The position numbers were made by a program, and so were the translations under genes. Of a stretch of DNA of 64,000 nucleotides, positions 1 through 9,613 are shown piece by piece. Source of the DNA: Streptomyces sp. NBC_01454 (lineage in GTDB: Bacteria; Actinomycetota; Actinomycetes; Streptomycetales; Streptomycetaceae); the NCBI RefSeq assembly GCF_036227565.1, contig NZ_CP109460.1:7812001-7876000 (forward strand). The letters run 5' to 3'. Each line of letters starts with the position of its first letter. Position 1 is the stretch's first letter. The notes beneath the pieces are model-generated. The model was not told the origin of the DNA. It worked only from the letters and a program-made list of their open reading frames with translations, and ran no database searches.

Positions 1-76
1 GACGGCCGTGGCCTGAGCCGCGGTCGCAGCCCGTAGGACGCCCGTAGGTCCGGCCCACCAGGTACCGCAGGGCGGC

Positions 77-1699
77 TCACCAGATCAGCTGCGGCTCGTA
101 CTGGGCGGTGGGGCGACGCCTGCCCATGACGAGCGTGAAGACGGGCACGTGGGCGGCGCTCACTCCGATCAGGTCCCTGACCATCGCGTCGTGGTAGCCG
201 TTGGTGACCCGTACGGACAGCCCGGCCGCGGCAGCGAGCACACTGACCCGCTGGGCGACGATCCCCGCCTCCTGGTGCAGGATGCGGTACCCCCGAGCCC
301 CGAACCACCGGTCCCCGGCCAGCCGGTGGGCGGTGAGGAACACGAGGGCGTCCGCCTTCGCCGAGTTCACCGCGGGCGTGCGATCGCACAGCATGTCGAC
401 CACGGCGCGCCAGTCCCGCTCCGGCAGCCGCACCAGCGCGGGTGATCCCGCGCCGGCCGTCAGCCGGTACAGCCCGGGGCGGATCCCGTCCACACCGAGG
501 ATCAGCACGTAGGCGTCCACCAGGGGGCGGCACGGCGCCTCGGTGTGGTCCGAGGACACGGGCTCCAGCACGTACCGCAAGGCGGCCGCCAGCCGGCCGG
601 CGGCCAAGGGGCGGGCGGCCGGCAGGAACATCCGCCCTCCCGAGTCGCGGGCGCGCAGCGCCGCGGACAGCTCCACGCCGCCGGGACCGGGCTCCGGCAG
701 CGCGAGCGCAAGGGCACCGTCCGGGTCCGGTGCCCGGGCAGGCAGCGGAAAGCTGTCGGGGTCGATGGCCGGGCCGGGGCCGGTGAGCCGGGCGGCGAGG
801 TCGAGCGTGGTCAACCCGGACCAGGTGCGGGAGGGGGAGCGGTTGGTCCGTACGTGGGGAGGGTCAAGGACGGGCAACGCGCAAGTGGGAAGGGGAGTAT
901 GGCGCGCCGGGGCAGGCAGTGGCTCCGCGTCTCCGGCCGGGGCCAGGTCGATCACCGCGAACGCCGTCTCCTCCCTGCCGTCGAGCCCCAGCGCACGGTT
1001 GACCACGGCGTCGTCGAAGCGGTGGTGCACCCGCCCGCGCAGCCCGAGCGCGGCTCCGGTCAACAGCGCGTTCCCGACCGTCATCCCGGCTTCCTGTGCG
1101 CACAGCCGATACGCGTAGTCCCGGTAACGGAAGGCGGTCTTGCGAAACCATGCGGACACCACCAGGAGTCCGCGGTCCGCCCGTACCCCCGCGGCAGCGC
1201 GTACGGCGTCCGGTACGCCGCCCTCTCGCAACCGAGTCAGCGAGTGGTGCGCCGGGTGGTAGTGATAGCACCCGGCGGGCAGCTCGCCCGCCGGACGGGC
1301 CAGCCACACATACAGCTCCACGGGATGGAAGCAGCGCGCGGACGCCACCATCCGGTGGTACGGCCACACCGCATGCGGACCGAGCTCGATCCGGCCGACC
1401 CCGTACGTCCAGTACAGCAGGGCGGAGAGCGTGCGGAGGTCCAGGGCGCCGAGGCCGGGGGTCTCATGGGGGTGAGCGGCGCGGAACGCCTCGAAGGACC
1501 AGCGCGCGTCCCCGATCCGTCGCGCCGGCTCGGGCAGGACGTGGCGGGGCAGCCCACGGTATGTCTTGACCGGCAGCGGGTCGTCCGCGCCGCCCTCCTC
1601 ACCGTGCCCCTCGGCGAAGAGGTCCTGGACCCCTTCGAACGTCCGCCACCAGAACCGCAGGCCGACAGAGCTCCGCAGGTCGTCGGCGACGCTAGTCAA
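77..1699 (-). CDS. SagB-type (TOMM) nitroreductase-like dehydrogenase
   Basis: Flavin-dependent dehydrogenases of the SagB/ThcOx family oxidise azolines to azoles in thiazole/oxazole-modified peptides; this protein is probably one. The 540-residue product has two nitroreductase-like halves. The first runs from about residue 60 to 290 (CYHYHP and YRLCAQEAGM segments) and the second from about 370 to 540 (RGYRILHQEAGI near the end). The frame stays open further upstream, but family-like sequence begins just after the preceding stop. A TTG at 1699 overlaps that stop (TTGACTAG), which fits translational coupling to the upstream TOMM maturation gene. The start codon is inferred. Function rests on family resemblance and neighbourhood. 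Confidence 0.72.
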   Translation of the reverse strand: MTSVADDLRSSVGLRFWWRTFEGVQDLFAEGHGEEGGADDPLPVKTYRGLPRHVLPEPARRIGDARWSFEAFRAAHPHETPGLGALDLRTLSALLYWTYGVGRIELGPHAVWPYHRMVASARCFHPVELYVWLARPAGELPAGCYHYHPAHHSLTRLREGGVPDAVRAAAGVRADRGLLVVSAWFRKTAFRYRDYAYRLCAQEAGMTVGNALLTGAALGLRGRVHHRFDDAVVNRALGLDGREETAFAVIDLAPAGDAEPLPAPARHTPLPTCALPVLDPPHVRTNRSPSRTWSGLTTLDLAARLTGPGPAIDPDSFPLPARAPDPDGALALALPEPGPGGVELSAALRARDSGGRMFLPAARPLAAGRLAAALRYVLEPVSSDHTEAPCRPLVDAYVLILGVDGIRPGLYRLTAGAGSPALVRLPERDWRAVVDMLCDRTPAVNSAKADALVFLTAHRLAGDRWFGARGYRILHQEAGIVAQRVSVLAAAAGLSVRVTNGYHDAMVRDLIGVSAAHVPVFTLVMGRRRPTAQYEPQLIW

Positions 1700-3665
1700 G
1701 GGCCCGCACCGCCGCCCGCGGCCCAGCTGCCGCCGCTGCCTCACCTGCCTCGTCGGCGAGGACGACGCGCACCAGGAAGGGCAGCACCTCGTACACCGCC
1801 GGATCGTGATCGAGCGGTACCACGAGCGGACGCCTTCCCCGCGAGCGCAGGGCCGTGACCATGCGTGCGTCTCCCGCCGGCTCCGCCCGCCCGAGGTGCC
1901 GCCCGCCCGGGGCAGGGGCGTGCAGCTTCCCCAACTGGACCGGTGCATAGGCCGGTTCGTTCGTCATCACCGACTGCCGGTCGAGCAAGGCCGCACGGAG
2001 ACCCTCGGCGACCGACGAAGGCCCGCAGGTCACGGCAACCGGGCGGTCCCCCTGCCACCAGGCGAGGACGGGCAGGCCCAGGGCCCCGCCGATATCGGCC
2101 ACCTCGGCCGAGCCGCGGGAGGCGTGCAGCAGGTCGAGGAGGCGCCGCGCCTCGGGGGGCAGGGCCCCGGGATCCAGATGCAGGGGCTGTGGCCGCGCCC
2201 GTCCCTCCGCCACATCGCGCAGGGCCAGGCGTACACAGTGCTGGGCGAGGCCGTCCGCCACGGCGTCGTCCCAGTTCAATCGGGCGGCCACCCCGACCTC
2301 GTGGTCCGCCGCGAACACCTGGCCGGCCGCCACCGCCTCGGCGCGCCGCTCGTCGAGCGCCCACCCCCACACGGTGCCTCCGGGCCCCAGCCGGCGGTCA
2401 TCGACCTGGCGCACGGCGTACGAGGCGAGCCCGCGCAATGCGGCGTTCCGGCGCGCCTCGGCGAAGCCCGTTCCCGCCCCGTACACCGGCACGGCGCCCG
2501 ACGCGTGCGGCACCGCCTCGGTCACGTGGAGCGGCACCTGCGTGCACTCCCGTTCGTCGAGGGCGCGCAGGACACCGACGTACGGATCGAAACAGCGGGC
2601 CGCGCGCCGGGAGAAGGTGTCCTCGTCCAACGGCGGTGTGGCGCTGAGCCGTTCGAGCCGCCGCGTGAAATCCTCCCGTGTCTCCGGACGGGCGGGGAGC
2701 GCTGTGGGATGGGGCAGGAAGGCGTGCGTGGAGGTGCGCAGGGTCTCCAGATCGATGCGCGTGATCTCCTCCCGTGCGCCGACTGTGGCCTCCTGACCGG
2801 AGGCGATCCCGGTGAGTGCGGTGAATGCCGCGAGTCCCAGGTGCGCCGCCACCACCGCGGCGGCCGGCCCGGTGAGGAAGGCGTTGGGCCGGAACGGGCC
2901 GCGTGCAGCGAGCCGCCGCCACGCCGATCGCCAGGCGGCACCGGATGGCCCCAGCCACGCGATGTCGTCCAGCACCAGCCCCTGCACCAGCAGTGTGCCC
3001 GACTCCCGGCACAGCGCGTCGAGGCGGACGGCCCGGTCGACGCCCGCACCGTCCGCGACATGCAGAACGGCATCCGCCTGCTCGACCACCCGGCTCAACG
3101 TGCCGTCGTCCAGCGGCGTGTGGTGCACGATCTGTTGCGGATCGCGCAGTGTGGCTTCGGCGGTGAGCTCCGCCATGCGCTCGGCGTGGGTGCCGGACGC
3201 GTCCGTGCACACCGCTCGCAGGCTGCGCACCCCCGAGCGCAGCGCCGAGCACACCAGGGAGACGAACACCGGACCCGAGCCCACCACCACCATCTCGCTG
3301 TGGCGGTAGGTCTCGAACCGCCGCGCGGCGGAGTCGCCGTGGTACTCGAGGAACGCGATCTCGGACGCATAGGTCTCCAGCTCCCGCCGCGTGAGCCCGT
3401 GCGGCAGGTCCACCCCGGCGTCGACCAGGCAGCCGGCGGAGCGCAGTTGGCCCACGAGTGCGTGCACCACCTGCCGCTTGTCGTTCGGCAGTCGCCCGAG
3501 CAGATCGTCAAGCTCGACCGAACCGTCGAGATGCGGCGCGAGCCGGTCCAGCCACTGGTAGGCGGACCTGCCGCGCAGGGCCAGGTCGACCCCGGCGCCG
3601 AAGACATGGACACCGTCGCCGGTCGGCACGTACAGGACATCGGACTTGAGTCGGGGGCGCATCAT
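1692..3665 (-). CDS. TOMM maturation protein: ThiF/E1-like with degenerate YcaO-like C-terminus
   Basis: Resembles the actinobacterial 'putative thiazole-containing bacteriocin maturation protein' group (about 650 residues; here 657). The N-terminal 90 residues (MRPRLKSDVLYVPTGDGV) look like the leader-peptide-recognition region. A Rossmann-type ThiF-like segment follows (MVVVGSGPVFVSLVCSALR, about residue 125). The C-terminal third has a YcaO-like pattern (YGAGTGFAEARRNAALRGLA, about 430; VVPLDHDPAVYEVLPFLVRV near the end), but the YcaO ATP-binding residues are not evident to me. GGAAGG lies just before ATGATG at 3665/3662, which fixes the start. It overlaps the SagB-like gene downstream. 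Probable role: cyclodehydratase partner or scaffold that binds a precursor peptide. No precursor gene is visible nearby. Confidence 0.68.
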   Translation of the reverse strand: MMRPRLKSDVLYVPTGDGVHVFGAGVDLALRGRSAYQWLDRLAPHLDGSVELDDLLGRLPNDKRQVVHALVGQLRSAGCLVDAGVDLPHGLTRRELETYASEIAFLEYHGDSAARRFETYRHSEMVVVGSGPVFVSLVCSALRSGVRSLRAVCTDASGTHAERMAELTAEATLRDPQQIVHHTPLDDGTLSRVVEQADAVLHVADGAGVDRAVRLDALCRESGTLLVQGLVLDDIAWLGPSGAAWRSAWRRLAARGPFRPNAFLTGPAAAVVAAHLGLAAFTALTGIASGQEATVGAREEITRIDLETLRTSTHAFLPHPTALPARPETREDFTRRLERLSATPPLDEDTFSRRAARCFDPYVGVLRALDERECTQVPLHVTEAVPHASGAVPVYGAGTGFAEARRNAALRGLASYAVRQVDDRRLGPGGTVWGWALDERRAEAVAAGQVFAADHEVGVAARLNWDDAVADGLAQHCVRLALRDVAEGRARPQPLHLDPGALPPEARRLLDLLHASRGSAEVADIGGALGLPVLAWWQGDRPVAVTCGPSSVAEGLRAALLDRQSVMTNEPAYAPVQLGKLHAPAPGGRHLGRAEPAGDARMVTALRSRGRRPLVVPLDHDPAVYEVLPFLVRVVLADEAGEAAAAAGPRAAVRALD

Positions 3666-3922
3666 CCGCCTTCCGGGTCGGGTACCCACCGGTCGGCATC
3701 CGATGTGCCATCGAGCCCGGCCTCGGCACCTGTAGTCGGTGGGAGCCCAGCCGAGTATCACGGCAGTCCACAACCGTGTCTTCACGGTCGGGCCACAGGG
3801 CGCACCACAGGTTGTGGTCGGCGCCGGGTCTTGCTACCTCCGCTGGGACCGCCTGGCCACTCAGGACGATGCCGTCCCGCCTGGTGCCGATGGTTTCGTA
3901 CGGGGCGGTCACGTTCGCTTGC

Positions 3923-5329
3923 TCACGGGGAATCACCCTTGCGAGAGAGGCTTGCCCCGTCGGGTCGAGCGGTGGTGCGGTCCGTGGGATGCGGCAGCGG
4001 AGGCAAGGACGGCTCGCGCAGCCAGGCATCGAAGAGTCCGTCGAGGGGCGAGGCGGCGTACCGCTGGGCGTGCGCGGTGAAGTCAGCGGTGGTCACGGCG
4101 CCGTGGCGGTGCTTCCTGGTCCAGTCCCTGAGCATGCGGAAGAAGGCGTCATCTCCCAGGGCGCAGCGCAGTACATGGACCGTCAGCCCCCCTCGTTCGT
4201 ACAGTCGGTCGTCGAACATCTGCAGTTTGCCGGGGTCGGCCAGCAGCAGATCCTCCGGAAGCGCGGCCAGCGTGCGGTGCGCCGCGGCGGCGTGCGCGGC
4301 CGCCGTTGTGCTGCCGGCCTGCTCCGACCAGAGCCACTCCGCGTACTTGGCGAAGCCCTCGTTGAGCCAGATGTGCTGCCAGTCGGCGACCGAGACGCTG
4401 TTGCCGAACCACTGGTGGGCCAGTTCGTGGGCGATCAGGCGCTCCGAGGTGCGTGCGCCGTCGAGGTGGTTGGTCCCGAAGGTGGCCACTCCCTGGGCCT
4501 CCACCGGGACGGTCAGTTCCTCGTCGGTGACCACGACCGCGTACTCCCCGAAGGGGAATGCCCCGAATGCCTCCTCGAAGAAGGTCATCATCTGGGTCTG
4601 CCGAGCGAAGTCCACGGTGAATGGGGGCAGCAGTCGTGCGGGCAGGTAGGCGGTCTGTGGCACCTGCGGGGGCTGTCTGTCCGCCGGCGCGGGGGCGGTG
4701 AGTGGCACGGCCGTGTACCTGCCGAGGGAGACGGTGACCAGGTAGGTGGAGGTGGGGGCCGGCTGCTCGTATACCCAGGTGGTGCTGCTTGCCCGGATGG
4801 TACGGCTGAGCAGTCGGCCGCCGACCACCGCGGTGTACGGGGACGGTGTCGTGATCGACACCCGGTAGGACGCCTTGTCGGCCGGCCGGTCGTTGCAGGG
4901 GTACCAGGACGGCGCGCCGATCGGCTGGCTGGCCACCAGCGCACCGTCGGTCAGCTCCTCCCAGCCCAGGCCGCCCCAGGGGCTGCGCAGCGGCTGGGGA
5001 TTGCCGGTGTAGCGCACCTCGACGGTGAAGGGTGCCCCTGGGGCGAGCGCGCGGGCCGGCCGGATGCGCAGCTTGCCCGCCCGGTGGGTGTAGCGCGCGG
5101 TGCGGCCGTCCACGAGCACCCGGTGAATTCTGAACGGGGCCAGGTCGAGTGCGATCTCGTTCAGTGCGGCGGGTCCGGTCAGCGCGCTGAGCCGCGCCGA
5201 GCCGCTGAGCCGGTTGGACAGGGGCCGGTAGTCCAGGTCGAGCGCGTAGCGTTGCACCTGGTAGCGGGTGTCCCCGTGATCTGGGAAGTACGGGTCCGGG
5301 CCGGGAGCGGAATCCTGTCGGGGGTTCAA
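3923..5329 (-). CDS. M1-family zinc aminopeptidase
   Basis: Zinc metallopeptidase of the M1 (gluzincin) family, 468 residues, which is shorter than PepN. The N-terminal beta domain (1-230) carries SQPIGAPSWYPCNDRPADKA. The catalytic domain has HELAH at 301-305 and the third zinc ligand in NEGFAKYAEW (Glu324). The GxMEN exopeptidase motif is replaced by VEAQGVATFG, as in many short actinobacterial members. No signal peptide is seen. The TTG start at 5329 has a strong GGAGGAGG 7 bases upstream. Only 52 bp separate it from the poly-lysine-synthetase-type gene. From memory, M1 peptidases that degrade epsilon-poly-lysine occur beside pls genes, so trimming or self-protection is plausible. Cutting a TOMM leader is an alternative. 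Confidence 0.85.
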   Translation of the reverse strand: MNPRQDSAPGPDPYFPDHGDTRYQVQRYALDLDYRPLSNRLSGSARLSALTGPAALNEIALDLAPFRIHRVLVDGRTARYTHRAGKLRIRPARALAPGAPFTVEVRYTGNPQPLRSPWGGLGWEELTDGALVASQPIGAPSWYPCNDRPADKASYRVSITTPSPYTAVVGGRLLSRTIRASSTTWVYEQPAPTSTYLVTVSLGRYTAVPLTAPAPADRQPPQVPQTAYLPARLLPPFTVDFARQTQMMTFFEEAFGAFPFGEYAVVVTDEELTVPVEAQGVATFGTNHLDGARTSERLIAHELAHQWFGNSVSVADWQHIWLNEGFAKYAEWLWSEQAGSTTAAAHAAAAHRTLAALPEDLLLADPGKLQMFDDRLYERGGLTVHVLRCALGDDAFFRMLRDWTRKHRHGAVTTADFTAHAQRYAASPLDGLFDAWLREPSLPPLPHPTDRTTARPDGASLSRKGDSP

Positions 5330-5381
5330 CGGTCTCCCTCCTCCCGGGCGGCGGGCTGACGGTCCATGGTCGTGCTGTGCC

Positions 5382-8300
5382 TCATTCTCGCCAGGCCCCG
5401 ATCGGGTTGCCCAGCCAACGGGTGCCGTCCGGTACGGTTTCCGCGCCCATCGCCAAAGACCCCGGCCCGAGGGTGCTGTGCGCCCCAAGAGTGCTGCCGG
5501 GCAGCACGATGCCGTGGGGGCCGAGTGTGGCACCTTCGCGAAGAAGCACGCTGTTCATCCGGATGATGCGATCGTGAAAGAGGTGGGTCTGCAGCACACA
5601 TCCCCGGTTGATGCTCACCCCGTCCTCCAGCGTGACCAGGTCGGCTTCCGGCAGCCAGTAGGTCTCGCACCAGACCCCCCGGCCGACGGTGGCTCCCAGG
5701 GCCCGCAGCCAGAGGTTCATCAACGGTGTGCCCGGCACCGCACCGACCAGCCACGGCACGGCCAGCACCTCGACGAACGTGTCGGCGAGCTCCGCCCGCC
5801 ACACGCACCCGCTCCAGAGCGGGCGTTCCGCCGGCCGGAAGCGGCCCACCAGCAGCCATTTGGCAGCGATGGACACCCCACAGGCGGCGCTTCCCGCGGC
5901 CAACAGCACCAGGCCGGACAGCAGCGCCGCCCCCGCAGGAGAGCCGCGTGCGGCCAGTTGGGCGAGCGCGGCCAGCACCAGCAGGCCAAGGGCGGCGGAG
6001 ACCAGCACCGGCAGCAGGCGGCACCCTTCGACCAGCCCTCGGCCCCAGAGCAACCGGGGCGGCGGGTCATAGGTCCGGCGGTCGTCCGCGGTGTCGGCCG
6101 AGCGCGGCAGCCGCATGGGCGGCATCCCCAGGTACGAGCCGCCCTTCTTGGCCTTCTTCGGAGCAGCGGACAGCACCCCCACCAGCGACCGCTCCGGGAC
6201 GGCGCGTCCCTGCGCGGTCATGCCCGAGTTGCCGAGGAACCCTCGCTCGCCGATCTCGGCCGCACCGATCCGCAGCCACCCGCCGCCCAGCTGGTACGGG
6301 GCGAGCAGGGTGTCGTCGGCCACAAAGGCCCCGTCGCGCACCGTGGTGAAGGTGGGCAGCGCCAGCACGGTGGAGACCTCGACGCGTCTGCCGACCGTCA
6401 TGCCCAACGTGCGCAGCCAGAGCGGAGTGATGAGGCCGGCATAGAGCGGGAAGAGCGTGCCACGGGCCAGGTCCATGAGCTGGCTCACGGTCCAGGCCCG
6501 CCAGGCGATCCCGCCGTGCACCGGGTGCCAGCCGGGGCGCAGACCACGGCTCAGCAGCCGGACGGCGACGATCAGCAGCGCGGCGTACACCAGCCCGAAG
6601 GCCAGCGTGGCGGGCACGAGAGCGAGGAGTGCTCCGCGTACGGCTTCCGTGAGACCTGCCCCGGCGTGGACGAAGCGGCCCGCCACCGCCAGTGCCGGGA
6701 TCCCCGCCATCAGCTGGAGCAGTCCCAACCCCGGGCCGCTCACTCCGTAGAGGGTTGCCCACCGGGCCTGGCGCGGGGGACGCCGCTTGGGCCACCGCCG
6801 TTCGGCCTTGCCCCTTTCGGCGGCGGGCGCACCGCCCCAGCTCTGGCCGGTCGGCACGCGGCCGCTGACGACGGAACCGGGAGCGACCTGGGCCCGCTTG
6901 CCCACCCGGGCGCCGGGGAAGAGGGTGCTGCGGGTACCGACCACCGCGCCCGAGCCGACCTTCACCGGACCGATCTCCAGCCGGTCCCCGTCCAGCCAGT
7001 AGCCGGACAGGTCCACCTCCGGCTCGATGGCACACCCGCGGCCCAGCTTGAGCATCCCGGTGACCGGCGGCAGCGAGTGCAGATCCACCTCCGGTCCGAT
7101 GCGCGCGCCCAACGCCCGGCCGTACCGGACCAGCCACGCCCCGGACAGACCGATGGCCCCACTGAGTTCCGCGAGCCGCTCCGCCGTCCACAGTCGCAGA
7201 TGTACGTGTCCGCCGCGGGGGTAGCTGCCCGGCCGCAGCCCCCGGAGCAGCAGCCGGGCCCCACCAGCGGCTATCGCCAGCCTGCCCGGCGGGCTGAAGA
7301 ACAGCAGGCCGCCGGCCGCCACCCACCACCACGAGGCCGTCGGCGCCCACGGATAGCTGCCGCACCACGCCAGCACATTGCCCAGAGCCAGCAGCGCGAG
7401 CATCCAGCGCAGCCCGACCAGGGTGAAGAGCGGGAGCACCAGGAGGAGCTGCCCGATCTTGGCCCGGGCCGGGACGGGCAGCACGCAGCGAGTGCCGCTC
7501 CCGCCCTGCGCGGAACGCTCCAGCATCCGGGCCATCTTGCGCAGCGTGGGCCGCTGGTAGACATCGCGGACTGCGGTGGCCGGGTAGCGGTTGCGGAGCA
7601 GGGTGGTGAGCCGGGCGGCGGCAAGGCTGCCGCCGCCGATCGCGAAGAAGTCGTCCCGGGCGTCGGTGACCGGCACACCGAGGATCTCGCGCCACTGCTC
7701 GGCCAGCCACGCCTCGGTGGCGTTGAGCAGCCCGGCCGAACCCGCGGCAGCGCGATCCGGCCCTGCCGTCCGCGGCAGCGGCCAGGGCAGCCCGGCCCGG
7801 TCCACCTTGCCGGAGGTGCGGGTGGGCAGGACGTCGACGGGAGCGAGCAACGGCACCAGGGCAGCGGGCAACTGGGCACGCAGCCGTTCGACGGCCTTCG
7901 CGCGGTCCCAGCCTTCCCGGGTCACCACATAGCCGACCAGCAGGGCATTGCCGCCGCGTGCTGTCCGGACGGCGGCAGCGGCACCGCTCACGCCGGGGAG
8001 CGCCTGCAGCGCCGCGTCCACCTCACCGAGCTCGATCCGCCGGCCACCGAGCTTGACCTGTTCGTCGTTCCGGCCCAGGAAGACCAGGCCGTCGGGCTCG
8101 GCCCGTACGAGATCACCTGTGCGGTAGGCCCGCTGCCAGCCGAGCGACTCCAGCGGACCGTACTTCTCCGTGTCCTTGTCGCCGTCCAGGTACCGCGCCA
8201 GCCCGACCCCGCCGATGACCAGTTGGCCACTCCCGCCCATGGCGACGGGCGCCCCGGACCCGTCCACCACGGCCAGCTCCCAGCCGTCCAACGGCAGACC

Positions 8301-9290
8301 GATCGCGACCGGCCGTTCACGGGTCAGCAGTGCGGCGCAGGCGACCACGGTGGCCTCCGTGGGACCGTAGGTGTTCCAGACCTCCCGTCCCTCCGTGACC
8401 AGCCGCTCGACCAGTTCGGGGGGACACGGCTCGCCTCCGAAGACCAGCAGCCGCACCTCGTTGAGTGTCTCGGCCGGCCACAGCGCGGCGAGCGTGGGGA
8501 CCGTGGACACGACGGTGATGTCCTGTTCGGCCAGCCACGGGCCGAGACCGGCTCCGTCACGGACCCGGGAACGTGTCACGGGGACCAGACAGGCGCCGTG
8601 CCGCCAGGCGAGCCACATTTCCTCGCACGAGGCGTCGAAGGCGACCGAGAGACCGGCCAGCACCCGGTCACCCGGGCCGATCGGTTCGTCCTGGAGGAAG
8701 AGCGCGGCCTCGGCGTCGACGAAGGCCGCCGCGCTGCGGTGGGTGACGGCAACGCCTTTGGGTCTGCCGGTGGAACCGGAGGTGAAGATGATCCAGGCGT
8801 CATCCCCGGGACCCGGGCGGCGTGGACCGCCCATGGCTCGCGGACCTGTCATGGTGAGACGCCGCCCGGCCCCCAGGACGGCGCTCACCGCCGCTTCGCC
8901 GAACATCAGATCCGCTCGCTCGTCCGGGTCCTCGGCGTCCACCGGTACATACGCTGCCCCCGCGGCGAGCACGGCCAGAATGCAGACGTAGAGATCATTG
9001 GTGCCGGAGGGCACCCGCACCCCGACGCGGTCGCCCACGCCGATCCCGGCCGACGCCAGCCGGCGCCGTAGCCCCTCGACCTCACCGGCGAGTTCCCGGT
9101 AGCTCAGTGTGGTCCGTCCGTCGTCCAGGGCCGGCTCGTGCGGATGGATCAGGACGGTGGCGTCCAGCACATCCACGAGCGTGCGCGCAGCGGGAGCCGT
9201 ACGTCCGCCGAACACCGCGGGGAGGCGGCCGGCGCCCTCGTCGACGGGATCCTGCTCCCGCACCATGCGCCCCGACACCAGTTCCACCAT
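5382..9290 (-). CDS. pls: Epsilon-poly-L-lysine synthetase-type membrane NRPS (Pls family)
   Basis: A 1302-residue single-module NRPS with the architecture of Pls (about 1319 residues in S. albulus). The adenylation domain spans about 30-520 (IIFTSGSTGRPKG, WNTYGPTEATVV, YRTGDLVRAEPDG, RTSGKVDR). The carrier domain spans about 545-615 with its phosphopantetheine Ser in DDFFAIGGGSL. Hydrophobic membrane pairs then alternate with three left-handed-helix, acyltransferase-like segments (GCAIEPEVDLSGYW; VEVSTVLALPTFTT; GVSINRGCVLQTHLFHDRI). No condensation or thioesterase domain is present, as in enzymes that build isopeptide-linked homopolymers. ATG 9290 follows GAGGA. The chosen monomer (lysine, diaminobutyrate or other) cannot be read with certainty. 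It probably heads an operon with the M1 peptidase. Confidence 0.82.
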   Translation of the reverse strand: MVELVSGRMVREQDPVDEGAGRLPAVFGGRTAPAARTLVDVLDATVLIHPHEPALDDGRTTLSYRELAGEVEGLRRRLASAGIGVGDRVGVRVPSGTNDLYVCILAVLAAGAAYVPVDAEDPDERADLMFGEAAVSAVLGAGRRLTMTGPRAMGGPRRPGPGDDAWIIFTSGSTGRPKGVAVTHRSAAAFVDAEAALFLQDEPIGPGDRVLAGLSVAFDASCEEMWLAWRHGACLVPVTRSRVRDGAGLGPWLAEQDITVVSTVPTLAALWPAETLNEVRLLVFGGEPCPPELVERLVTEGREVWNTYGPTEATVVACAALLTRERPVAIGLPLDGWELAVVDGSGAPVAMGGSGQLVIGGVGLARYLDGDKDTEKYGPLESLGWQRAYRTGDLVRAEPDGLVFLGRNDEQVKLGGRRIELGEVDAALQALPGVSGAAAAVRTARGGNALLVGYVVTREGWDRAKAVERLRAQLPAALVPLLAPVDVLPTRTSGKVDRAGLPWPLPRTAGPDRAAAGSAGLLNATEAWLAEQWREILGVPVTDARDDFFAIGGGSLAAARLTTLLRNRYPATAVRDVYQRPTLRKMARMLERSAQGGSGTRCVLPVPARAKIGQLLLVLPLFTLVGLRWMLALLALGNVLAWCGSYPWAPTASWWWVAAGGLLFFSPPGRLAIAAGGARLLLRGLRPGSYPRGGHVHLRLWTAERLAELSGAIGLSGAWLVRYGRALGARIGPEVDLHSLPPVTGMLKLGRGCAIEPEVDLSGYWLDGDRLEIGPVKVGSGAVVGTRSTLFPGARVGKRAQVAPGSVVSGRVPTGQSWGGAPAAERGKAERRWPKRRPPRQARWATLYGVSGPGLGLLQLMAGIPALAVAGRFVHAGAGLTEAVRGALLALVPATLAFGLVYAALLIVAVRLLSRGLRPGWHPVHGGIAWRAWTVSQLMDLARGTLFPLYAGLITPLWLRTLGMTVGRRVEVSTVLALPTFTTVRDGAFVADDTLLAPYQLGGGWLRIGAAEIGERGFLGNSGMTAQGRAVPERSLVGVLSAAPKKAKKGGSYLGMPPMRLPRSADTADDRRTYDPPPRLLWGRGLVEGCRLLPVLVSAALGLLVLAALAQLAARGSPAGAALLSGLVLLAAGSAACGVSIAAKWLLVGRFRPAERPLWSGCVWRAELADTFVEVLAVPWLVGAVPGTPLMNLWLRALGATVGRGVWCETYWLPEADLVTLEDGVSINRGCVLQTHLFHDRIIRMNSVLLREGATLGPHGIVLPGSTLGAHSTLGPGSLAMGAETVPDGTRWLGNPIGAWRE

Positions 9291-9613
9291 GCGTTCCTCG
9301 TCCCTGTTCCCCCCTTCCACCGCCGAGCGGGACGGGTGGCCGCGGGCGTGCCACCACGCCGCGCGACGCCGTTCCCGGAGGCACCGACCGCACGCGTGGC
9401 CCACAGGATCCACTCGTCCATCCATGCGAATATGCGACGACCGTCGAGACGCGGCGAGCGGTAGTGGCAATAGGGTTGTTCTTTCACCGGTGGCCGGCGC
9501 CTTGCCTCTCTCGAAGGGCGGCCGGCAGGTCACCCATTCGGCCCGGTGCGCGGTGCCCCGCGTCAGTCCCCGGCCGATGCTGCTCTGGAACCCTGGTGGA
9601 AGGAGTGGTCCCG
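9291..9613. promoter_or_regulatory. Divergent intergenic region between the Pls-type gene and a small HTH-like gene
   Basis: 323 bp between two divergent starts. It must hold both promoters. Its least GC-rich part is about 9425-9490. I cannot point to a convincing -35/-10 pair or operator. Confidence 0.4.

Noticed and set aside
1..76. Possible start of another minus-strand gene (GTG at 58) downstream of the SagB-like gene
   Set aside because: Only about 19 codons fit in the window, and no ribosome-binding site lies at a suitable distance; it cannot be supported.
3666..3922. Open minus-strand frame (from a GTG at 3912) as a TOMM precursor peptide
   Set aside because: It lacks a Cys/Ser/Thr-rich core and a ribosome-binding site, and runs through the start of the maturation gene in another frame.
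1566..4649. A 1027-codon plus-strand open frame opposite the TOMM and M1 genes
   Set aside because: It is antisense to two genes with clear families. Long antisense frames are expected at this GC content. The same applies to 5478-9071 (plus) and 28169-30448 (minus).
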